Assembly: GCA_963971285.1 (NCBI GenBank)
Contig: OZ020246.1
Coordinates: 8,601,217-8,665,216, forward strand
Length of the DNA: 64,000 nt
Source of the DNA: Astropecten irregularis
Taxonomy: Eukaryota; Echinodermata; Asteroidea; Paxillosida; Astropectinidae
Direction: 5' to 3'
Position numbers and translations under genes: made by a program. This document shows, piece by piece, positions 57,001-64,000 of the stretch. The notes below the pieces were generated by a model. That model was not told the DNA's origin and ran no database searches. It saw only the letters and a program-made list of their open reading frames with translations. Every line of letters starts with the position of its first letter. Position 1 is the first letter of the stretch.

Positions 57001-60000
57001 ACCTCCATGTTCGCGCCGTCGGATTGGTGTATAGAGAAATATCATAGAGGATACCATTTCTAACATCTAGCTTTAATATATTCAACAGGATAACGGTGCC
57101 TTGCAGAAAGCTGTAAACGAGCTAAAGGAAGTATCAGGCACTGTACGAGTGGATGACCTCAAGAAAACATGCGAAAGGTAAAGTTTACACGCCCTCAAGA
57201 AGGCTATAACCAATAGTGAAACCTCATCGTTGTTATATCTTGTATTTTTTCAAATTTTCTAGTTCCCTGCAATAAAGTAGGTTCATGCTTCCACTTAAGA
57301 GTATGAAACCAAACTTTCAATTTCATTGTGATTATTGAAGACGCATGGTACAGCATAGGCCCAGTAGCGAAAATGCGAAAGTACGATCGAATATTACATG
57401 GTGTTTCCGCAAGCCGATCTACATACATTGTCACCAAGCAAAGCCTCGAATCTTTCTTGAAACCAAACTTGTTTATGCCTATAATCTAAATTGCAAACTT
57501 TTTTTTGCTAGACAGGTTAACTTCCTTTTCTTTGTTTTCCTGTGGCATCTAGGACCGTCAGTCTCTTCGCCGAGACCGCCCTCTGTAGTCAACTAAAGGA
57601 TGAAATCACAGCAATCTTCGCCAGGACATTTGATGAGTCACACGGCTCCAAGACATACGCCGTTCGCTCATCAGCCGTCGGTACATGTTTGGTGTATTAT
57701 CCACATTTACTATTCTACTATTATTATTACTATTCTAATCATCAGCTATGGACACTTACAATGAATCGTCATTGTTCACAACGGCCATACTTCTTAAACA
57801 AAGACAAACACATTGCTATAACCAAGTGTAACAAGTGGTTATCATTATGACAAGTTTCATTATGTCAAGTTCAAACTTGTAATTTACAACGTGCCACACT
57901 AGCATATCATGAACATGAGCGCACAAAATTCAATATTTATGACGTGGCATTGTCGAGCACCATAGATATGTGTGCAAATATTTCCGGCGGGTGATGTCCC
58001 GACTGAGCCATCATACCAAATTATTATTAAAAAGTTCAAAGGGGAAAAATCGTTACATTTGTGCATACACGTTTTGAATAACGGTAAAAGTCCGACCGTC
58101 ATTTTCCTTTTTTTTGGCGTCATTTGACCATTATTCTTTTCCTTTCCCAAAGACGTGTTGAACGGTAGTCCGTTCGGTTATTTATTCCATGTAAGAGAAT
58201 ATGATGAATCAACAGCATAATAAATAGATAAATAAATTAATGTGTTACGTAATAACAGGTGAAGATTCTTCACTGACGTCAGCTGCTGGACAAATGCAAA
58301 CGTTTCTGGGAATGAACAGCCTTGAAAGGGTGAGTATTTCAGAGTGGTATATCCCTACCATTGAAACTAGATTCAGTTTTGAAAATAGGAATTAACACAG
58401 AGTCAGTCGTGTATCAAAATATTTTTCACGTCACAAATACCTTGGCACATACATGTAATTTGCAACGTGCGACATTTGCATATTACGAACATGAGCGCCC
58501 GAAATTCAATATTTGTGATGTGGCATTGTGCGAGCACCATAGATGTGTGCGCAAATATTCCCGGCGGGTGATGTCCCGCCTGAGCCACCATACCACATTA
58601 TTATGAAGATGGCGCAGACGGAGCACGCTGGTTTGCAGGAAATTTGTATTCTCGCGCGGCATCTGTGACAAAACAGCCACGAAGTTGCATCGAATTTAAC
58701 GTTGCTGTTGTGAAATTACACTTTTTGTGAGTAAATGTTTATAATTGTAGTGGTTCCTAAGCTCAAAATAGGTGAATTATAAAATGCTTAAAACTGTCCC
58801 GAAGTTGTAACTCAAACTTCAAGTCAGATTTGCCAGTAGGCCTACTTGACAGAAAATGGCCGACCATCCGCCAAAATAAATTTTAGTTGGATTTCGTCTG
58901 CCAGCGACAATTAGGTAAAGTAGTGGTTCACTAAAACTCCCGTTGTTTCTAAACTAACATGCACTGCTTATAAAATATTAAAAACAATATCCTAAAGTGT
59001 AGGGCCTACGTGGTGAGTTCAAGTATTTTGAAATGGTAAGAAGTGGACACATTTTAAGCATAATTCACCTATTTTGGGCTAAGGAACCACTACGTAAACA
59101 TTTTATTCAGTAGCCGTGAAGATAAGAGAACAATACTAGCCACAAGCTGCATGCACGTGGCGGGCGAGAACTGGTCTCCATTTATTTGAACCACGTAGCT
59201 TTCAGCCTGTAATTGTCAGTTTATCATTGAAGTTATTAAGGAACCACTAATTAATTCTGACACCAGTTTAGCCTTGACAAATACAAGGGCCTACTTCTTT
59301 TTTGTTCTAACGTTAGTCCTTGAAATGTGAGTTGCATCATGATCAGTTTGAGCTACCGGTAAACACAATTGTCCTACTCGGTTTAGATTTATTGTCATGC
59401 TTTGAAAAAAGAGCCTAATTTCATCTCGTACATGGCCATTTAAAAAAACATATTTTCATCAGATTTTCCAGGCAATTCAAGAATGCTGGGCATCCAACTT
59501 CTCATTCCAAGCCATCCAGTATCGAAGGTAGGCCTATACACATGTGCATGTGTACTTGAAAGTCTAGGGTTCACATTTGTAACCTGGAAAAAAATAAAGA
59601 AATACCGTCAGGTTTTCTGGAATTGCTTCACTGAATGGGTCCCACGTTTTTGTATGTGTTAATTGTGTTAGTAGTCACACCATGAGCTCATGAGCTTCAA
59701 GTGTTTACAGACCAATCAGGATTTTAAAAAAAATTATTTTGTGCCGCCATGCAGTGTTTACTTAAGTTATGTTAAGTTATAAGCTGTCAATGTTACAGAC
59801 TACAGAGATGTCTTTAATATATTTCTAATTTTTGTTGATGTCTGATGCAATACTTGTGTTTTTTATAACTGGTATGATATTATTGTTTGTTTTGCAGGCA
59901 GTATGGTCAGTCAGTGGATGCATTCATCTCAGTGGTTGTACAAGAAATAGTCCCAGCTGACAGTGCTGGTATGTGTTTAACATTAAATCCATTCTATCGT

Positions 60001-63000
60001 CAGTCATGTATATTATTTTTCTATTTTAGAGAACTAACCTGAGGTCTGCTATGAAATGAAAAGTATCAATTTATAAAATGGGAGACTTAATTATTTCACT
60101 AATCTTGTAAGAATCTTTGATTTTGTTTTTTATTTCTCTTATGTCTGTGTGCATGTTAAGGTGTGGCTTTCAGCCGTGATCCAATGACGGGTAATCCCTC
60201 CAGGATTGTCATCAATTCAAACTACGGACTCGGAGAGGTAATCAACCCTCATCAATGAGGTTATGAATAATGACTATTGAGACATTGCTTGTGAGGAAAT
60301 GTTGGCTTAAAGGTAGTATCATACTTTGGTAAGAAACCAAAACGGAAATGTTCACAGATTTACGTATAACCTACATGGTATGAAGATGGTGGTGGTAGAA
60401 ACATACCGTTAAAATTTTTCCGCTTGAAATGGTGTATTTATCTAGAAATTAGTAAAACAACGTCCGGAAATCTTTTTGATCTTTTAAAAGATCAAAAATA
60501 AAAGAGAAAAGACTTAAGAAATACCGTGGCTGTTCTGCACTGTTTTCTTAAAAAGTGGGTACCGTATGGAACTGAAATTTTCACAGACGACTGTTACTGT
60601 ATCGTTATTCCTCTTTCATTTTAAAGGTAATATCATACTTGATATTTTTGCCCATAATTCTGTATTTCTTTGACAAAAACCAAAGTATGATATTACCTTT
60701 CAAATGAAAGAAGGATAACGATGTATCTTGGGACACTTTTTCAAGTCTCTACGGCCAGAATACCCTATAACTTGATACTTGACTCATTCTGATTATGCAC
60801 ACGTGTCCTTTGGAAAAATCAAAGATGGTCTTGACTCAAAGATTCCTGTCAAAGTTATAGTAATGTGGACTAGTGAAAAATGCTCCCCTCTCTAATCTTT
60901 GAATGGGAGACTTTGAAGAATCGGTCTTCAAGTCAACAGCGCACGTGCACGCAAATGTGAGCATGCGCGCGTTGTTTTGCGCATGCGTGCGCTGTTGACT
61001 TAGAAGACCGGTTCTCCAAAGTCTCCCATTGAATGCTGTATGTACCTTGTGGTTATTTCTCACCAGTCTGTAGTATCAGGAATGACAGAGGTAGATACTG
61101 TGACACTCACTGTAGATGGGAGAATGAATATCACCGTAGTAGACAGGAAGATTGGACTCAAGGAGGACGTGATATCTGTGGCAGGTTGGAATTTCTGAGA
61201 ATCTTTTTGTCTTTTAGGTCTGAAGTTTAGTTTTTTTTTGTTTATACTGTAACTCTTGTAAAGTTGCCTGCTTGTTTGTTGGTCAAATAAAAAATAATAA
61301 TAATAACAACGACGAAAGGTTGCGATAATTATTTTTTCATTGGCAGGGATGAGGTTGGTTGGACAGTGATGAGATGAATTATTCAGAATTTCTTTTATCC
61401 CCTCCCAAAAATGTAATACAGATTCTGTTGACTTTCATTGAACAGTAGTATTTAGATGGGGGACTATTCCTGGCATTGGTAGTAGCTATGGTTTTATTAC
61501 TTGATTGACTTGGAGTGGAGGCATGCTTGGAACTATACCCTTATTTTTCAATCCCCTTTGTACTGTAATATCATCATCGGGTTTGTTCTACTTTAAGGAA
61601 TTGCTTTTGTTGAGTAGAGATGTGTATAAGCAGTAACTTCTCACTGTTTTTCTTGCTTATTACCAGAGGGAGGCGGAACCCAGACCACACACCAGACTGA
61701 TAGTAAAGCAGCCACTTGCTCCGTGACGGACGAACTGTGCCTGAAACTAGGAAGAATTGCCCTCAAGGTATCACTCCTATCTCTGCTTTTATAAACTAGG
61801 GCCAATTTCTTGGAGCTGCTAAGCACAAAAATTTGCTTGCCCAATAAAACAAACCATTGTTAAAAATTTGATTTGATATTCATGGTCAGCGAACAATAGC
61901 CAAAGAAGAATCACAAGCATTAATACACAACTTATGAAAATTTGGTTGTCAACCCTGTTTTTATTCGGACAGAAATGTCATGCTTAGCAAATTTTTGTGC
62001 TAAGCAGCGCCGTGAAATTGGCCCTTAGTCATTTGGTGAAATTTGGCACAAGCTCTTTGTTTTGGTGGATGGTATATAGATCCATCCATGTACACACAGC
62101 CATGATTCCATATTCATCTCATATACATTATCGTGTGATAAATAAGAAATGGAAGACATGTGCATATGCTGCAGGTTCTGGTGGAACAGGAAAGATGGCC
62201 CTTAAAGGTAGTATCATACTTTGGTAACATACTGAAACAGATATTTTCACAGATTTACCTATACATGTAACTAACAGGGTATAAAGATGGTGATGGTAGA
62301 AACATACCCTTAAACCTTTCTGCCTCAAATGCTGTTTTTATCCAGAAAAAAGTAAAACTAGTGACCAAAATTATTTTTGATCTTTTAAAGATAAAAAAAT
62401 AAAAGAGAAAAGACTTAAGAAATAATGTGGCCAATTTTCACTGCTTTCTCAAAAGTGGGCACCGTATGGGACTGAAATTTTCACAGATGGCTGTTACTCA
62501 TATCTTCCTTGATATTTTTGCCCATGAATCTGTATTTCTTTGACAAAAACCAAAGTATGATATTACTGTAAGGGCGGGACCGAGTGGGTTGTGGTACAAC
62601 AAAGTAACCCAAACGGCACACCAGAGGATTCTCTCCACCAAATTGGTTTTTAATTCTGATATCAGCGAGCGGTGCACAGGCCAGCGGCATGGGAGCGAGC
62701 ACATTCGGGGAATGGCAAGTCACCGCTTGAGGGCGCTGTCACGCACTTCGCCAATATCACTTAAGTTTACCTGATCCTCACATTACCTTTAAGGGGATTT
62801 GTTTTTAACAATTTTTTTTTACAGAGGATAATTTAATGAACACTTAAAGGTAAGGCCTGGGAGAAGTGACAAGGATGAAATATTAAGTTCAGAAATCTCT
62901 TAAAGCATGATCATATCATAGACAGGAAAAACAAGGATTTTGTAGTTGAGCAAAACATTGATGAATATGCAAAAGTTGTAGAGACCAGTTCAAGTTGATT

Positions 63001-63567
63001 TCAAATGGAAATGGACTATTTGTGGAAACAAAGCAGTCAGCTGTGCATCACTTATAGCTTTGCCGTTTTCGTTGTCATTTTCTCATAATAGTTGGATGAA
63101 TGTTTCTCTGATGCAAGGGACATTGAATGGGCGGCCATTGGAGACAGAGTTTATTTACTCCAGGTACTGTATTTCTTCACACTTTTATTCCATCTGTAGC
63201 AATTATGCTGCTTGTTGCTTTAGAAATTGCTTGAAATAATTTATTAATTGCATGGAAAACATGATTTTAGGCCAAATCCTGAAAAAATGCACAGACAAAG
63301 CAACAAGACACCGGTATGTTATACGTTCAACACTCAACATTTAAAGTGGATTGTTTGTACAACGGAGACTGGACATTAAGATGACCTCTTCCTTATCAGA
63401 ACTTTACAAGATTCATTATTATCATTTCACTGATAATTTGTTTTGATTTCTGTCTGACAGGCTCGATCTATTACAACATTTGACGTGCCATCCCGCTATG
63501 AGCTACTTCATGAGTTTGACACTGGTCTTCCCATTGATAAAATCTGGATGACAACTGCTAACATACA
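48036..63567 (+). CDS. Membrane-anchored PEP-synthase / rifampicin-phosphotransferase-like protein, 5' part
   Basis: Exons: 48036-48308, 49003-49265, 51302-51415, 51858-51967, 52230-52285, 52520-52572, 52941-53074, 53582-53729, 55925-56123, 56509-56565, 57089-57177, 57553-57680, 58259-58329, 59463-59527, 59898-59968, 60161-60237, 61067-61184, 61667-61767, 63092-63163, 63461-63567; all GT-AG, 768 codons, open at the right edge. Seen: a hydrophobic N-terminal segment (residues 5-25, signal anchor); about 380 residues of no named family that I recognise; then PPDK_N: GGKGSQLAKL (430-439), YEVPPGFCVTT, AVRSSAVGEDS (Arg 537), VQEIVPADSAGVAFSRDPMTG, NYGLGESVVSG, and LLQARSIT (731-738). PPDK_N binds ATP and passes phosphate to a swivelling His domain, which should lie beyond the window. 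The substrate cannot be told. Confidence 0.9.
48551..48711 (+). mobile_element. SINE-D copy 2, fuller
   Basis: Head TTGTGGCCTAGCGGTATGGC, B-box GGTTCGAATCCC, tail as at 3679-3815. In intron 1 of the PEP-synthase-like gene. Confidence 0.8.
49636..49791. mobile_element. Family L element copy 2, uninterrupted
   Basis: Reverse orientation of 5154-5418: CGATTTCATGAAGCCCTGCG to GGTGAAATTGAACCC. It shows the site where the nested element entered the other copy. Confidence 0.75.
50402..50480. mobile_element. Foldback element C copy 5, single arm
   Basis: AATGGGAAACTTTGGAAGAT and GGTCTTCAAGTCAACAGCGC are present; the returning arm is missing. Confidence 0.7.
51030..51092. repeat. Family I end fragment
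   Basis: GAGCTCGGCGCA and TATTTACTTGGGTGCACCCC match the end of family I. Confidence 0.5.
51442..51685. mobile_element. Inverted-repeat element with GGCTCA array
   Basis: Ends GGGCGTTTACGAAACGGAGG and complement. Just inside, GGCTCA is repeated in tandem at the left and GAGCCTGAGCC-type units at the right. Confidence 0.75.
52856..52941 (+). repeat. 43-bp tandem duplication spanning a 3' splice site
   Basis: Two identical 43-bp units (52856-52898 and 52899-52941), each starting GAAAGTTTAACCC and ending GTTTGTGTAGC. The second unit provides the acceptor TAG|C of exon 52941-53074; the first provides an identical acceptor. Confidence 0.9.
53088..53452. mobile_element. MITE A copy 15
   Basis: GTAAAGGTAATATCATACTT to AAAGTATAATACTACCTTTT; starts 14 bp after the donor of exon 52941-53074. 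Confidence 0.85.
54058..54241 (+). mobile_element. SINE-A copy with 5' extension
   Basis: GTGCGTGGTTTCATGG and TGACTATTGGGGTCA precede the tRNA-like GGCTCAGTTGGTAGAGC, as at 15227. The tail is cut short at TTTTCAAT. Confidence 0.7.
56181..56425. mobile_element. MITE A copy 16, internal deletion
   Basis: Both ends intact (TTAAAGGTAG... and ...CTACCTTTA) but about 110 bp missing after the central palindrome. Confidence 0.85.
56791..57028. mobile_element. Foldback element K
   Basis: ACCGATCCGACGGC and CCATTACTGGTGTGTCCCCG at the left; complements at the right (GCCGTCGGATTGGT). In the intron before exon 57089. Confidence 0.75.
57372..57465. repeat. Dispersed repeat S
   Basis: GCGAAAGTACGA, TTACATGGTGTTTCCGCAA and AGCCTCGAATCTTTCTTGA match 11918-12000. 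Confidence 0.55.
57879..58604. repeat. Two copies of a 150-bp repeat around exon 58259-58329
   Basis: 57879-58028 and 58458-58604 share CATGAACATGAGCGC-type and CGGCGGGTGATGTCCCG stretches in the same orientation. The small exon lies between them. Confidence 0.7.
58731..59104. mobile_element. Foldback element M
   Basis: GTAGTGGTTCCTAAGCTCAA and AATAGGTGAATTATAAAATG at the left; complements (CACCTATTTTGGGCTAAGG) at the right. Confidence 0.75.
60307..60702. mobile_element. MITE A copy 17 with an extra inverted end
   Basis: Normal left end and body, but near 60600 a second left-type terminus (AAAGGTAATATCATACT) appears, preceded by TTCCTCTTTCATTTT. That flank is mirrored after the right end (AAATGAAAGAAGGA). 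Confidence 0.8.
60903..61030. mobile_element. Foldback element C copy 6
   Basis: ATGGGAGACTTTGAAGAATC and complement, GTCAACAGCGCACG arm extension; ends 36 bp before exon 61067-61184. Confidence 0.85.
61799..62025. mobile_element. MITE B copy 7
   Basis: GGGCCAATTTCTTGGAGCTG to GTGAAATTGGCCC, 31 bp after the donor of exon 61667-61767. Confidence 0.8.
62202..62792. mobile_element. MITE A copy 18, split by an insertion
   Basis: TTAAAGGTAGTATCATACTT at the left; the right terminal repeat is cut after GATATTAC and resumes at 62782 with ATTACCTTTAA. Confidence 0.85.
62567..62781. mobile_element. 215-bp insertion with 5-bp target duplication
   Basis: Starts TGTAAGGGCGGGACC and ends GATCCTCAC. ATTAC lies on both sides (62562-62566 and 62782-62786). 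Size, TG start and 5-bp duplication suggest a solo LTR, but the right end is CAC instead of CA. More GC-rich than its host. Confidence 0.6.
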
Positions 63568-64000
63568 GTACGTCCTTATATTCTAATTTATTAACAATCT
63601 ATTTGTATGCATTTGTATTTGTATGTAATTTTGTTGTGGTGATGGGTGCAGACCAGTAAATAGGTCCAGATCAGTCCGCGGAGCTCATCAAAATCTTTTT
63701 TATAAAATCATTTGCTGGGCCCTACATGGGAAGTCTTGTCAAGAAAATGGATGGAACCCGGTCACCAGAGTTTGGACTTTCAACTTTGAGCTGTTTGGAT
63801 GAATTCTGGCCCTAAACTCGCTCTACTTGAGCCTGTAGGGCAGGGGTACATTTTTTGAGTCTGGCACCAGTCAACATATGGCCGTTTTCAGGGTGTTTTC
63901 TTTTGGATGGATTTTTCTCAAAAAGTCATTACTATAGAAAATTGAAAAGAAAATGAAAATGGAAGTTTTCAGCTTCATTTTAGTGTATGACTTGAGTGTC
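63568..64000. other. Intron sequence at the right edge
   Basis: The next exon should start with one base to complete the phase-2 codon; no convincing acceptor-exon pair seen before the window ends. Confidence 0.5.

Overview
The window is AT-rich, intron-rich metazoan nuclear DNA. It carries four spliced protein-coding genes in a dense background of short non-autonomous transposons and tRNA-derived SINEs. The gene families (a GPI-anchored CD109-type thioester protein, eIF2 beta, lathosterol oxidase, and an animal PEP-synthase/rifampicin-phosphotransferase-like protein) and the style of the repeats suggest an invertebrate deuterostome. My best guess is an echinoderm, perhaps a sea star; that is an inference from general familiarity, not a database match.

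Layout. (1) 1-20671, plus strand: the 3' part of a CD109/alpha-2-macroglobulin-like thioester protein gene, with 16 clear exons from the bait-region boundary to a C-terminal GPI-attachment signal. A second copy of the bait-boundary exon ends at base 15, so two alternative bait exons seem to lie in tandem. (2) 20672-28770: intergenic, holding a degenerate duplicate of the CD109 terminal exon and 3' UTR plus many repeats. (3) 28771-34580, minus strand: a complete eIF2 beta gene (EIF2S2), 8 coding exons, 328 codons. (4) 36743-39057, minus strand: a complete lathosterol oxidase / sterol C5-desaturase gene (SC5D), 3 coding exons, 282 codons, with a probable non-coding first exon. (5) 39600-48035: about 8 kb of repeat-rich intergenic DNA. 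(6) 48036 to the right edge, plus strand: the first 20 exons (768 codons) of a membrane-anchored protein with an ATP-binding pyruvate-phosphate-dikinase (PPDK_N) domain; its C-terminal part is outside the window. The four genes do not form an obvious pathway. All introns I placed are GT-AG and all exon phases join cleanly.

Repeats make up much of the rest. The commonest is a ~360-bp TTAA-flanked MITE (family A, 18 copies). There are at least a dozen other inverted-repeat families (B to R), several nested in one another, and five tRNA-derived SINE families (SINE-A to SINE-E). A 5'-truncated SINE interrupts a reverse-transcriptase fragment and is flanked by an 11-bp target duplication. Several dispersed repeats contain a stem followed by GAAAC that resembles the hammerhead-ribozyme-like core known from Penelope-like elements. 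Most promising for follow-up: the tandem bait exons, the duplicated terminal exon, a 43-bp tandem duplication across a 3' splice site in the PEP-synthase-like gene, a possible alternative first exon for eIF2 beta, and the membrane-anchored PPDK_N gene itself.
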